In this document: positions 44,848 to 53,859 of the stretch, piece after piece | Position numbering within the stretch: the stretch's first letter is position 1 | Layout: the number at the start of each line of letters is the position of its first letter | Made by a program: the position numbers and the translations under genes | From: CBDHCC01 sp965219235 | Lineage (GTDB): Bacteria; Pseudomonadota; Alphaproteobacteria; Sphingomonadales; Sphingomonadaceae | Length of the DNA: 64,000 bases | Assembly (NCBI GenBank): GCA_965219235.1 | Contig: OZ244721.1 | Coordinates: forward strand, 2,294,001-2,358,000 | Reading direction: 5' to 3' | Notes under the pieces: model-generated | What the model was told of the DNA's origin: nothing | Database searches by the model: none | What the model saw: only the letters and a program-made list of their open reading frames with translations

Positions 44848-45795
44848 CTACGCGGCATACGTGAGCCGTTTGCCGCCGATGCCCGCCAGCGCCGTTGCTG
44901 CCCGCTGGCGGTCGTCCACTCCATGCGCGGTGCGGTTGTTATACCGGAACTCGAACTCCGCCAGATAGCGATGCAGGTGCTTCTCCGCACAGTGCTGATA
45001 CACGCCGCGCATCCCGCGCTTGAAGATTGAGAAACTGCCCTCAATCGTGTTTGTGTTGATCGGGCCACGGCCATACTCGCCCACCATGTGACGAACGACG
45101 CCGTGCGCGGCGAACTCGCGGCCGACCTTCACGTAGTGGCGCGCCTCGTCCGTCATCAGGGCGGCCTCACGCGCCACGTTCTCCCGAACGATGGGCGCGA
45201 TATAGGCAGTGGTGAGGTTGTCGGCGACCATCATGCGGGTGCGGCCCGTGTTGCGCTCCACCAGCGCCAGCACCTTCATCTTGTGCTCATAGCCGTGGCG
45301 AATGAGCTTGCCCTTCTTGCGGCCGATGAACGTCTCATCGACCTCGACCGCGCCGCCATCGGAGCCGAACGGGGCGAGGTCGCCGGACCGCATGGCTTCA
45401 CGGATGCGATGGGCGAGAAACCACGCGCTCTTATACTGGACCTCTAGCACCCGGCTAAGCTGATGGGCGCTGACGCCCTTCTTGCTGGACACCATCAGGT
45501 GGACGGCCTGTAGCATCAGATGGAGCGGCATACGGGCGTGCTCGAACACGGTGCCCACCTTCACGGTGAACTGTTTGCGGCACTCGCCACACTTTTTGAG
45601 GCCGTAGCGGATTGCGCCTTCCGGGTTCTTCTTGCTCGGCTTGCCGCGCACGCCCGCGAGGTCATAGACCCGGCCCTCCACCACGCCGCAGTGCGGGCAC
45701 GTCACGCCACCAGCCCAGACGATGCTCTCTAGGAACTCGAAAGCCTTGGCTTCGTCGTGGAAATGCGGGCTGGACAGAACGGACATGGCAGGCAA
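44848..45795 (-). CDS. IS1595-family (ISXO2-like) transposase
   Basis: A 315-residue DDE-type transposase. An N-terminal zinc ribbon has VTCPHCGVVEG and LKKCGECRKQF. The catalytic domain has AVEVDETFIGRKKGK (first Asp/Glu), MTDEARHYVKVGREF (second Asp) and NTIEGSFSIFKRGMRGVYQH (third acidic). It ends RTAHGVDDRQRAATALAG. ATG 45795 is chosen; ATG 45786 is also in frame. I could not find terminal inverted repeats on either side, so the element's ends are undefined or lost. It is probably the reason this islet is mobile. Confidence 0.9.
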   Translation of the reverse strand: MPAMSVLSSPHFHDEAKAFEFLESIVWAGGVTCPHCGVVEGRVYDLAGVRGKPSKKNPEGAIRYGLKKCGECRKQFTVKVGTVFEHARMPLHLMLQAVHLMVSSKKGVSAHQLSRVLEVQYKSAWFLAHRIREAMRSGDLAPFGSDGGAVEVDETFIGRKKGKLIRHGYEHKMKVLALVERNTGRTRMMVADNLTTAYIAPIVRENVAREAALMTDEARHYVKVGREFAAHGVVRHMVGEYGRGPINTNTIEGSFSIFKRGMRGVYQHCAEKHLHRYLAEFEFRYNNRTAHGVDDRQRAATALAGIGGKRLTYAA

Positions 45796-45916
45796 CTCCC
45801 TATGCCCATCAATCTAGCCCGTCAGAGTGGGTTTGTAGAGTGCATAATCGCCTTCGACAAGCTCAGGGTGAGCGGGGTCCGTAAGACGGCTTTTGGTCCT
45901 GGAGCGGGCTTTCCTG
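45796..45916. other. Gap after hom with a REP-type half palindrome
   Basis: Contains CCTTCGACAAGCTCAGGGTG at about 45850, a member of the sphingomonad REP family. No gene is seen. I find no IR for the neighbouring transposase. Confidence 0.45.
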
Positions 45917-47209
45917 TCACCCCGCCCCCAGGATCGGCATCCGCATCGGCTCGGCCCGCAGGCTTTCGCTGCCCTCCAGGCGGTGGAGCGCCTCGGTCAC
46001 CCGGCCGGCCTCGCACTCGTGGGTCACCAGCACCATCGTCGCGCCCTCCGCCGTGGTGGGCGAGCGCTGGATGAAGCTCTCGATCGACACGCCCGCGTCG
46101 CGCATGGCCGCCGCGATCTCGGCCAGCACGCCGGGACGATCGGCGACCACGAAGCGCAGATAGGTCTTCTCGCGCCGCGCGTCCGGATCGGCGCGCCCCG
46201 CCACCTCCAGCGCGCCGACCGGCATGGCGAAGGGCGGGCCGTACTCGTCGCGCGCGATGTCGATCAGGTCGGCGACGATCGCGCTCGCCGTCGGCCCCGC
46301 CCCGGCGCCCGCGCCCTCGAAGAACAGCCGGCCGACGAAGTTGCCGTGCGCCATCACGGCGTTCTGGCAGCCCAGCACATGGGCGAGCGGGTGGGCGTCG
46401 GGCACCAGCGCGGGGCCGACCGACTGGCTGAGTCCGCCTTCATCCCACTCCGCCCGCCCGACGAGGCGCACCCGATGGCCGAGCGCGCGCGCCTCCGCGA
46501 TGTCGGTGGCGTCCACCCGCCCGATGCCCGTGACGCCGACCGCAGCGAGGTCGAGGCGGGTGCCGAAGCAGAGCGCCGACAGGATCGCCAGCTTGTGCGC
46601 CGCGTCGGTGCCGCCCACGTCGGTCGCCGGGTCCGCCTCCGCCAGGCCCAGCGCCTGCGCCTGCGCCAACACGTCGGCGAAGGGCGCGCCGGTCGCCTCC
46701 ATGGTGGTCAGGATGTGGTTGCACGTCCCGTTCAGGATCCCGTGCAGCGCTGTCAGCCGGTTGGCCGACGCACCCTCGCGGATCGCCTTGATGACCGGAA
46801 TGCCGCCGGCCACCGCCGCCTCGTACTTGAACGGCGTGTCGGCCGCCTCCGCCGCCTGGGCGAGCGCCAGGCCGTGATGCGCGACCATCGCCTTGTTGGC
46901 GGTCACCACGGCGCGGCCCGCCGCGAGCGCCCGGTGGACGAGCGCCAGCGCGGGACCGTCCGCCCCGCCGATCATCTCGGCCACCACGTCGCAGCCCTCG
47001 ACCAGATCGGCGGGGTCGGCGATCCAGGCGAAGGGCGACAGGTCGACGCCGCGATCCCGCCGCCGGTCGCGCGCGCTGACCGCCACCACGCGGATCGGCC
47101 GGCCGGCGCGGCGGTCGACGAGCGCGCGGTTCTCCGCCAGCAGGCGCAGCACGCCGGTGCCCACCGTGCCGAGCCCCGCCAGCCCCACCTTCAGCGTCCG
47201 ATCCACCAT
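45917..47209 (-). CDS. hom: Homoserine dehydrogenase
   Basis: NAD(P)H-dependent reduction of aspartate semialdehyde to homoserine, for threonine and methionine. The 430 residues have a Rossmann start (VGLAGLGTVGTGVLRLL), catalytic region (KYEAAVAGGIPVIKAIREG, GILNGTCNHILTTM, LGLAEADPATDVGGTDAAHK) and a C-terminal ACT domain (YLRFVVADRPGVLAEIAAAM) likely giving threonine feedback. ATG 47209. It stands alone, without thrB or thrC beside it. Confidence 0.96.
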   Translation of the reverse strand: MVDRTLKVGLAGLGTVGTGVLRLLAENRALVDRRAGRPIRVVAVSARDRRRDRGVDLSPFAWIADPADLVEGCDVVAEMIGGADGPALALVHRALAAGRAVVTANKAMVAHHGLALAQAAEAADTPFKYEAAVAGGIPVIKAIREGASANRLTALHGILNGTCNHILTTMEATGAPFADVLAQAQALGLAEADPATDVGGTDAAHKLAILSALCFGTRLDLAAVGVTGIGRVDATDIAEARALGHRVRLVGRAEWDEGGLSQSVGPALVPDAHPLAHVLGCQNAVMAHGNFVGRLFFEGAGAGAGPTASAIVADLIDIARDEYGPPFAMPVGALEVAGRADPDARREKTYLRFVVADRPGVLAEIAAAMRDAGVSIESFIQRSPTTAEGATMVLVTHECEAGRVTEALHRLEGSESLRAEPMRMPILGAG

Positions 47210-47283
47210 CGCCCCCGCCTAGGGATGCGCAGCGGCGGAGCCAAGCGCGCGGGCGGGCGTTTCCCACGAACAAGGAGACCCTC

Positions 47284-47565
47284 ATGCCCGACAGCCGCAC
47301 CGACCGCATGGCCGCCCCCGGCCGCACACCCGCCGACGAACTCGACCCGCAGGACAGCCGCGACCCGGAGGACCTCGCCGACGAGGACATGGTGTCCACC
47401 GACCTGCTGGCGGCGGCGGAGGGCGAGGACGACGAGCTGGAGGGTTACGACGACAGCCAGCGCGCGGAGATCCTGGAGGCGCGGCAGGACCTGGGCGGCC
47501 ATCCGGTCATCCAGAACCACCTGCAGGAGGACACCGGCGATCCCGACGGCATCTCGCTCAGCTGA
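47284..47565 (+). CDS. Small acidic hypothetical protein
   Basis: A 93-residue, strongly acidic protein (DELDPQDSRDPEDLADEDM, AAEGEDDELEGYDDSQRAEI). Probably disordered at the N-terminus, with a helix near the middle. ATG 47284 has an AAGGAG site. It is divergent from hom. No function known. Confidence 0.72.
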   Translation: MPDSRTDRMAAPGRTPADELDPQDSRDPEDLADEDMVSTDLLAAAEGEDDELEGYDDSQRAEILEARQDLGGHPVIQNHLQEDTGDPDGISLS

Positions 47566-47647
47566 TCGCGTGCGCCGGCTCGTTCACCCGGCGTAAAGCG
47601 CCGACCCCGCACCGGGCGCGCTCACCGCCGTCGTCGGAGTTCCGCCC

Positions 47648-50317
47648 ATGATCGCTCGTGCCCAGGCGCTCCGCCGGACGGGCGCGTTGGCACTTTTGGC
47701 CATGGCCGCGCCCCTGTGGGCGCAGGACGCGGCTCCGTCCGACGGCACGAGCCCCGCCGAACCCGTGGCGGACCCGGCCGCCGCGCCCGAAGACACCCCT
47801 GTCGCGCCGGAGATCGTCATCACCGGGCGGCGACTGTTCGGGGAGGTGGACACCGACCTGCCGGTCGAACAGGAGCTCGATGCCGCCGACGTCGCCTCCT
47901 ACGGCGCCTCGTCGATCGGCGAGTTGCTGACGGCCCTGGCGCCTGAGACCGGATCGGCGCGCGGGCGGGGCGACGGCCAGCCGGTGGTGCTGATCAACGG
48001 CCAGCGGGTGTCGGGCTTCCGCGAGCTCGCCGACCTCCCGCCCGAGGCGATCGAGCGGGTGCAGATCTTTCCCGAAGAGCTGGCGCTGCAATATGGCTAC
48101 CGGCCCGATCAGCGGGTCATCAACTTCATCCTGAAGCCGAATTATCGCTCGCTGGCGCTGGAGGCGGGCTACGGCTTCGCCACGGCGGGCGATTACGAGA
48201 CCAACGAGGTCGACGCGAAGCTCACCCGCATCGGCAAGACCCAGCGATTGAACCTCGATGCCGAGTTCGAGCCCACCAGCCGCCTGCTCCAGTCCGATCG
48301 CGACATCATCCAGTCGCGCACGGACGCGCTGGGGCTGGTGGACGAGGGGCGGTTCCGCACGCTGGTCCCGGACACCGACCCGCTCAAGCTGTCGGCGTCG
48401 CTGTCGCGCAACCTAGGCACGCGGACGAACCTGTCGCTCACCGCGAGCTACGACCGCACCCGCACGCTGGCGCTGCTCGGCCTGCCGGTCGCGACCTTCA
48501 CGGTGCCGGGTCAGGCGGAGCCGATCACCCGGCTGTTCCCGGCCGGCGGCGCCCTGGAGCGCGCCGGCAAGACCGACAGCATCGAGCTCGGCGCCAACGC
48601 CAACGGTCAGCTGGGCGCGTGGCGCTGGACGGCGGGCGCGACCTACACCCACGGGCTGAACCGCTCCTTCACCGATCGCCAGCCGGACGCCACCGGACTG
48701 ATCGCCGGGGTCGCGAGCGGTCTGTTCGATCCGCTCGACCCGGGACTGGCGCTGTCGGGCGAGCGGACGAGCGACACCACGCGCAGCCTGTCGGGACGCA
48801 CCGAGGTCACCGGCACGCTCACCGGCTCCCCGTTCCGCCTGCCGGCCGGTCCCGCGCAGCTGACACTCACCGCGACCGGCCGCAACGTGACGCTGGACAC
48901 ACAGGCGCGCGGCCGGGTGGCGAGCGACGTCTCGCTCCGGCGTCGGGGCGGGCTGGCCCGCGCCAACCTGGTCCTGCCGGTGACCAGCCGCCGGGAGGGG
49001 TTCGGCGACGCGATCGGCACCTTGTCGCTCAACGCCAATGGCGGGGTGCAGGAGCTGAGCGACTTCGGCCGATTGACCGAATACGGCTATGGTCTGACGT
49101 GGGAGCCGGTCGAGAGCCTGTCGCTGATCGCCAGCGTGATCGGAGAACAGGCCGCGCCGTCGCTCACGCAGCTGGGCGAGCCGCAGCTGCTCACGCCCAA
49201 CGCGCCCGTGTTCGACGGCGCGCGCGGCACGGTGTTCGCCGACCTGCTCACCGGCGGCAATCCCGACCTGCGCCGCGAGACCCGGCGGGACACCAAGCTG
49301 TCGCTCACCTGGACTCCCGGTGGCGGCGGGGGTGGTGGGGGCGGCGGACGCAGGGGGCGCGGTGGCGCCGGGGGGTCGAAGTCGTTCGTGGTCGAGTATC
49401 TCACCAACCGCTCGGACGACGTGACGGCGGGCTTTCCGCTGCTGACGCCCGCCATCGAGGCGGCGTTCCCCGACCGGGTGACTCGCGACGCCGCCGGGCG
49501 ACTGACGCAGCTGGACCTGCGCCCCGTCACCTTCGACCGGCTCCGCTCGTCCCGCATCCGGTTCGGCTTCTCGCTGAGCGGCTCGATCGGACCGGAGTCG
49601 CAGCGCGGCGAACCGGCGGGAGGCATGGGGGGTGGTCCGCCCGGAGGGGATCGCCCCGGCGGGACCCGATCCACCGGGCGACCCCGTCCGCCGAGCGACC
49701 CGGCGGTCGGCGGCGGGCAAGGTCCGGCCGATTCCGCCCGCCCCGCCGCCGCCCCGCCCTCTCCGCCGCCCGCAGCCCGCCCCTCGCCCGCCGGCGTGAT
49801 CTTCGGCGCCCGTCGGGGGCAGGGCCGCTGGTTCCTGGCCCTCTACGACATCTGGCAACTCGACAATCGGGTTTCGATCCGGCCCGGTGTTCCCGAACTC
49901 GACCTCTTGGGCGGCGATGTGACGGACGGCTCCACGCCGATCGCGCGTCATCAGGCGCAGTTGGAGGGCGGTGTGTTCAAGGACGGCCTGGGCCTTCGCC
50001 TGTCGGGCACCTACACGTCGCGCGCCGTGCTGTCGGACGGCGGCACCGGGCTAAACGGCGGCACCGCGAGCGACCTTCGGTTCGGCGAGATCGCCACCCT
50101 GTCGGCGCGCGCGTTCATCGACTTCGACCAGCGGGAGGACGCGCTCGAGGCCCTGCCGGTGCTGAAGGGCGGCCGGCTGTCGCTGAGGGTGGACAACCTC
50201 TTCGGCGGAGTGCGCCCGGTGCGCGGCCCGTTCGGCGCGACGCCGCTCGCCTATCAGCCCGGCTTCCTCGACCCGCGCGGGCGGTATGTCGAGGTGAGTT
50301 TCCGCAAGCGGTTCTAG
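47648..50317 (+). CDS. TonB-receptor-like outer-membrane protein with Gly/Pro-rich inserts
   Basis: An 889-residue outer-membrane protein. Signal peptide (ALALLAMAAPLWAQ), TonB-box-like APEIVITGRRLFGE, and a plug with GDGQPVVLINGQRVSGFREL and EELALQYGYRPDQRVINFIL. A barrel follows, ending with GRYVEVSFRKRF. Two low-complexity stretches interrupt it: a poly-Gly/Arg run (about residues 558-575) and a Gly/Pro/Ala/Arg-rich run (about residues 655-715). These probably lie in loops. It lacks most of the usual ligand-binding sequence text, so import activity is unsure. ATG 47648. Confidence 0.85.
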   Translation: MIARAQALRRTGALALLAMAAPLWAQDAAPSDGTSPAEPVADPAAAPEDTPVAPEIVITGRRLFGEVDTDLPVEQELDAADVASYGASSIGELLTALAPETGSARGRGDGQPVVLINGQRVSGFRELADLPPEAIERVQIFPEELALQYGYRPDQRVINFILKPNYRSLALEAGYGFATAGDYETNEVDAKLTRIGKTQRLNLDAEFEPTSRLLQSDRDIIQSRTDALGLVDEGRFRTLVPDTDPLKLSASLSRNLGTRTNLSLTASYDRTRTLALLGLPVATFTVPGQAEPITRLFPAGGALERAGKTDSIELGANANGQLGAWRWTAGATYTHGLNRSFTDRQPDATGLIAGVASGLFDPLDPGLALSGERTSDTTRSLSGRTEVTGTLTGSPFRLPAGPAQLTLTATGRNVTLDTQARGRVASDVSLRRRGGLARANLVLPVTSRREGFGDAIGTLSLNANGGVQELSDFGRLTEYGYGLTWEPVESLSLIASVIGEQAAPSLTQLGEPQLLTPNAPVFDGARGTVFADLLTGGNPDLRRETRRDTKLSLTWTPGGGGGGGGGGRRGRGGAGGSKSFVVEYLTNRSDDVTAGFPLLTPAIEAAFPDRVTRDAAGRLTQLDLRPVTFDRLRSSRIRFGFSLSGSIGPESQRGEPAGGMGGGPPGGDRPGGTRSTGRPRPPSDPAVGGGQGPADSARPAAAPPSPPPAARPSPAGVIFGARRGQGRWFLALYDIWQLDNRVSIRPGVPELDLLGGDVTDGSTPIARHQAQLEGGVFKDGLGLRLSGTYTSRAVLSDGGTGLNGGTASDLRFGEIATLSARAFIDFDQREDALEALPVLKGGRLSLRVDNLFGGVRPVRGPFGATPLAYQPGFLDPRGRYVEVSFRKRF

Positions 50318-50375
50318 CGCCGTCCGCAAACATAGAGCACCGTTCGGGCAGCATACCGAACTCCCCAGTCCCGAT

Positions 50376-50475
50376 CCGTTCGTCCTGAGCCTGTCGAAGG
50401 ACCTACCAACGGCTCAGCCGCAGCGACTGCCGGACGCGCCCTGCCCAACGCCCTTCGATAGGCTCAGGACGAGCG
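50376..50475. repeat. REP-type inverted repeat at convergent gene ends
   Basis: CCGTTCGTCCTGAGCCTGTC (about 50376) and the inverse CCCTTCGATAGGCTCAGGAC (about 50451-50470) face each other over about 50 bases. It lies between the outer-membrane protein gene and the SleB-type hydrolase gene and may terminate both. Confidence 0.8.
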
Positions 50476-50496
50476 AGGTGTTGGAACGGTGGAGGA

Positions 50497-51681
50497 TCAC
50501 CGCGCGGGCGCGTCGCCCTTCCAGCGGCCGCTCTCGGCGTATTCCGGCTTGACGGTGGAGGTCGGTAGGTCGGAACTCACCACACCGACGGCGCGACGGT
50601 CTTCCAGCGCGGTGCGGGCGCCGGCCACCGTGGCGGCCGGCGGAGCGGCGGCGCTCGCCTGTGCCCGCGGGGTGGGCGCCGGCGGCGCGGGAACGGCGGC
50701 GAAGGCTCCCGTGGAGGCGATCGGGCGCGTGGCGGGATCGTCGGGCGAGGGCGCCGACGCGATGCTTTCGGGCGGCGGACCCAGGCGCGCATGCGGCCCG
50801 GGCATCGGCTCGCCCCCGCGATAGCCGGCGCGGAAGGCGGCCGCCGTGCCCCAATAGCCCCTCAGCCGGTGGAAGATGTGCGCGCCGATCGTGGTCGTCG
50901 AGACCAGCGTGCGCCCCCAGGCGGGCCACACCCGCCAGGTGTGATAGTGGGTCGCGAGGCCGACCGGCGCGAAGACGCGGCCCGCCAGCGCGTCGGCCGC
51001 CACCGCCGCCGACTCCGCCCACTCGCGGCGCGCCGGCGCGCGCGCCATCGAACCGTCGCAGGTGAAGGAGAACTGGCAGCCGGTCCAGCGCTCCGACCCC
51101 TGATAGACCACGTCGCAGACGGTGCCCGGAAAGGCGGGGTGCGTCACCCGGTTGAGCACCACCTGCGCCACCGCGCGCTTGCCGTCGGTGGGTTCGCTGG
51201 CCGCCTCGTAGTAGATCGCGGTGGTCAGGCACTGCTGCGCGCGCGCCCGGTCGAGCGGCGAGCCCGCGCGCGGGAAGGGCCGGGCGGGGACGAGGGGCGC
51301 GGCGCCGGCGGCGGGCGGCAGGACGGCGTCCACCAACGCCGGATCCAAGCCGTTCGCCGAGGCGTCGATGGCGACGGGATCGCCGGTCATCAGCGCTTCC
51401 ACGTCGGGCAGCGGCGGTGTGGCGGGGTCGGGCGTCACGGCGTCGACGACCTGGGCCGCGACCTGCTGGGCGCGATCGTTCAGGCTGGGCACCGCCGCCG
51501 TGGTGACCACGGCGACGACCGCCACGCCGACGCGCCAGCCGACGTGCCGCCAGCGCACGACACGCTGCTTGCGCCCGGCGAACGGCCGGGGCGCGTCGGG
51601 CGCGCGGATGGGTGCGTCGTCGGGCAGTGGATCGTCCTGTGGTGGTGAGGCGCGAGTGGGCGCCGCCGCCCTACTTGGCAC
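50497..51681 (-). CDS. SleB-type cell-wall hydrolase
   Basis: A 394-residue protein with a Hydrolase_2 (SleB/CwlJ) domain at about 145-270: CLTTAIYYEAASEPTDGKRAVAQVVLNRV, GTVCDVVYQGSERWTGCQFSF and THYHTWRVWPAW. Glu in YYEA is the predicted catalytic acid. An N-terminal membrane helix (VGVAVVAVVTTAAVPSL) anchors it in the inner membrane, with the domain in the periplasm acting on peptidoglycan. The C-terminal 110 residues are Pro/Ala-rich. Start is GTG 51681. Only the terminus is uncertain. Confidence 0.9.
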   Translation of the reverse strand: MPSRAAAPTRASPPQDDPLPDDAPIRAPDAPRPFAGRKQRVVRWRHVGWRVGVAVVAVVTTAAVPSLNDRAQQVAAQVVDAVTPDPATPPLPDVEALMTGDPVAIDASANGLDPALVDAVLPPAAGAAPLVPARPFPRAGSPLDRARAQQCLTTAIYYEAASEPTDGKRAVAQVVLNRVTHPAFPGTVCDVVYQGSERWTGCQFSFTCDGSMARAPARREWAESAAVAADALAGRVFAPVGLATHYHTWRVWPAWGRTLVSTTTIGAHIFHRLRGYWGTAAAFRAGYRGGEPMPGPHARLGPPPESIASAPSPDDPATRPIASTGAFAAVPAPPAPTPRAQASAAAPPAATVAGARTALEDRRAVGVVSSDLPTSTVKPEYAESGRWKGDAPAR

Positions 51682-51734
51682 AGCCGGGTTAATCAGCCCT
51701 GACCGCGCGCCTGTCCCGCTGCGGGACGCTCAAA

Positions 51735-51858
51735 GCCCTCTCCCCTTCAGGGGAGAGGAGGGAGCCACCGCAGGTGGCGGAAGGAGAGGGGACCGCCCGG
51801 CCAAGGGCGGATGCGGCACCGCCCCTCTCCCAACCCTCTCCCCTGAAGGGGAGAGGGC
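51735..51858. repeat. REPIN-like element with CCCTCTCCCC hairpins
   Basis: CCCTCTCCCCTTCAGGGGAG and the inverse CTCCCCTGAAGGGGAGAGGG close the element at both ends, with two inner hairpins (GCCACCGCAGGTGGC and CGCCCGGCCAAGGGCG). It sits between the SleB gene's start and the LytTR gene's stop. Confidence 0.9.
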
Positions 51859-51871
51859 TTCGACCGCCCCC

Positions 51872-52678
51872 TCAGTGCACGAAGCGGGCCACCACCTCGC
51901 GGTAGGAGCGCGAGACCTTCACCTGCGCGCCGGAGCCGAGCACCAGGAAGCACTCGCCGTTGGTGTGCGGCTTGACCTGCTTCACCTGGTCGAGATTGAC
52001 GATGGTGGAGCGGTGGATGCGCTGGAAGTTGCGCGGGTCGAGCCGCTTTTCCAGGTCCTTCATCGTCTCGCGCAGGATCAGCGTGTTGTCGCCGGTGTAG
52101 ATGCACATATAGTCGCCGGCCGCGTCGATCCGCTCGATGTCGTCCACGTCGACCCGGAAGATCTGGCCCTGATCCTTGATGTTGATCCGCTTCTCGTAGC
52201 GATCGGCCGACGGCAGGTCGGGCTCGCCGCCGTCCGCCATCTCGCGCACGGCGCCGGGAGCCACCTCCTCCAGCACGGCGCGCAGCTTTTCGACCTCGCC
52301 CATGCCCTTGGCCTCCGCCATCCGGGCGCGCACGCGGTCGATCGAATCCTTGAGCCGCTCGGGCTCCACGGGTTTCAGCAGATAGTCGACCGCGTTCGCC
52401 TCGAACGCGCGGATCGCGTGCTCCGAATAGGCGGTGACGAAGACGACCAGCGGCGGCTCGATGTCCATCAGGCCGGCGACGACCGAGAAGCCGTCGAAGC
52501 CCGGCATCTGGATGTCGAGGAAGACGAGGTCGGGCTTGTTGAGCTTGATCGACCGGATCGCCTCGCGCCCGTTCTGGCAGGTGTCGACGATCTCGATGTC
52601 GTCGAACGCCTCCAGCCGGAGCTGGAGACCCTGGGTCGCGAGCACCTCGTCGTCGACCAGGATGGTCCGTATGGTCAT
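51872..52678 (-). CDS. LytTR-family response regulator
   Basis: A 268-residue regulator with an intact receiver (LVDDEVLATQGLQLRLEAF, phospho-Asp in LVFLDIQMPGFDGF, Lys in DYLLKPVEPERL) and a C-terminal LytTR domain (DAAGDYMCIYTGDNTLILRE, FQRIHRSTIVNLDQVKQVKP). It overlaps the sensor kinase stop by four bases (ATGA), forming a classic LytS/LytT-type pair. It may act on peptidoglycan or outer-envelope genes; the SleB-type gene follows downstream. Confidence 0.94.
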   Translation of the reverse strand: MTIRTILVDDEVLATQGLQLRLEAFDDIEIVDTCQNGREAIRSIKLNKPDLVFLDIQMPGFDGFSVVAGLMDIEPPLVVFVTAYSEHAIRAFEANAVDYLLKPVEPERLKDSIDRVRARMAEAKGMGEVEKLRAVLEEVAPGAVREMADGGEPDLPSADRYEKRINIKDQGQIFRVDVDDIERIDAAGDYMCIYTGDNTLILRETMKDLEKRLDPRNFQRIHRSTIVNLDQVKQVKPHTNGECFLVLGSGAQVKVSRSYREVVARFVH

Positions 52679-53778
52679 GGCAGGACCTTTCTTTGGTTGG
52701 TGTCCGGCAGGAAGGGCCAGGTCAGGATGACGCTGTATCCCCCTCCGGCCACCGGACCCGCCTCCATCCGCGCCGCGTCGCCATAGGCCTGGCGCAAGCG
52801 GTCGCGGATGTTGGCGAGCCCGACGCCGGTGGAGAGGCTCATCGCATCGGCCTCGCCCGGCAAGCCCGGACCCGTGTCGGACACGGTGACCCGCACGTCA
52901 TCCCCGACGAGCCGAGCCGCGAGCTCGATCTCCGCCCCCTCCTCCTGGGGCGTGACCGCGTACTTGATGGCGTTCTCGACGAGCGGCTGGAGCAGCAGCG
53001 AGGGCAGCTGCGCCTTCAGCGCCTCGGCCTGGATGTCGAACTCGGTCCGCAGGCGGTCGCCGAAGCGCATCTTCTCGATGTCGAGATAGAGCTTGAGCGT
53101 CTCCACCTCCTGCTCCAGCGTCACCCGGCCGGTGGGTTCGTTGACCAGCGTGAAGCGCAGGAAGGACGACAGCCGCTGCAGCATCGCCGAGGCGCGCTCG
53201 GTCTGCTTCAGGAGCACGAGCGTCGAGATCGAATTGAGCGTGTTGAACAGGAAGTGTGGATTGAGCTGATAGCGCAGCATGGCGAGCTGGGCCGACGCGG
53301 CCTGGACCTCCAGCCGCTGCAGCTCGTCCACCTGCTCCTCGACGATCAGGTAGAAGTTGATCGCGTAGTAGAGCGCCGACCAGGCGGCGATGACGGTGAA
53401 GTCGAGCGTCAGATAGCCGACCAGCGCCTTCCAGTCGACGTTGGTGATCGAGCGGTTGACGGTGGCGTAGACCCAGGCGTCGATCACCGAGAACAGGACG
53501 GTGGCGAACACGATCGCGGCCACCGTGACCGTGCCGGTCACCGCCCGCTGCCGGCCGATCACCGAGCGGTAGACCACCGCCAGCAGCAGCGTCAGCGAAT
53601 AGCCCGTGGCGACCTGGAAGACGAGCTGGATCAGGAACTCGAATGGAAAGCCGTTGGAAAAGGACGAGGCCGTCCTGAGCGCCAGATAGCCGCCCCAGCC
53701 CGCCGTCTGCAGCTGCCAGAAGGCGCGATTCTTGTCGGCGAAGAACGGCCGTGCGAGTGCCAGGGGGGGCGTGGCCAT
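52675..53778 (-). CDS. LytS-type sensor histidine kinase
   Basis: A membrane sensor kinase of 367 residues from ATG 53778 (a further ATG lies at 53814). Several membrane helices fill the first 155 residues (FLIQLVFQVATGYSLTLLL, GTVTVAAIVFATVLFSV). The His_kinase domain has the phospho-His in LRYQLNPHFLFNTLNSIS. The ATPase part has LLLQPLVENAIKYAVTP, VTVSDTGPGLPG and GVGLANIRDRLRQAYG. It has no periplasmic ligand domain. It phosphorylates the coupled regulator downstream. Confidence 0.93.
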   Translation of the reverse strand: MATPPLALARPFFADKNRAFWQLQTAGWGGYLALRTASSFSNGFPFEFLIQLVFQVATGYSLTLLLAVVYRSVIGRQRAVTGTVTVAAIVFATVLFSVIDAWVYATVNRSITNVDWKALVGYLTLDFTVIAAWSALYYAINFYLIVEEQVDELQRLEVQAASAQLAMLRYQLNPHFLFNTLNSISTLVLLKQTERASAMLQRLSSFLRFTLVNEPTGRVTLEQEVETLKLYLDIEKMRFGDRLRTEFDIQAEALKAQLPSLLLQPLVENAIKYAVTPQEEGAEIELAARLVGDDVRVTVSDTGPGLPGEADAMSLSTGVGLANIRDRLRQAYGDAARMEAGPVAGGGYSVILTWPFLPDTNQRKVLP

Positions 53779-53859
53779 GGTCGCGGGGCTTAGCGCGGCC
53801 GGGCGCGATGGCAAGGCGGGAGCGCGCGTGCCGCGCCCCTCGCGCGGGATGTGGCGGCC

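Noticed and set aside
44780..45870. Complete IS1595 element with terminal inverted repeats
   Set aside because: I compared sequences left of 44848 and right of 45795 and found no matching inverted repeats or target duplication, so only the transposase gene is reported.
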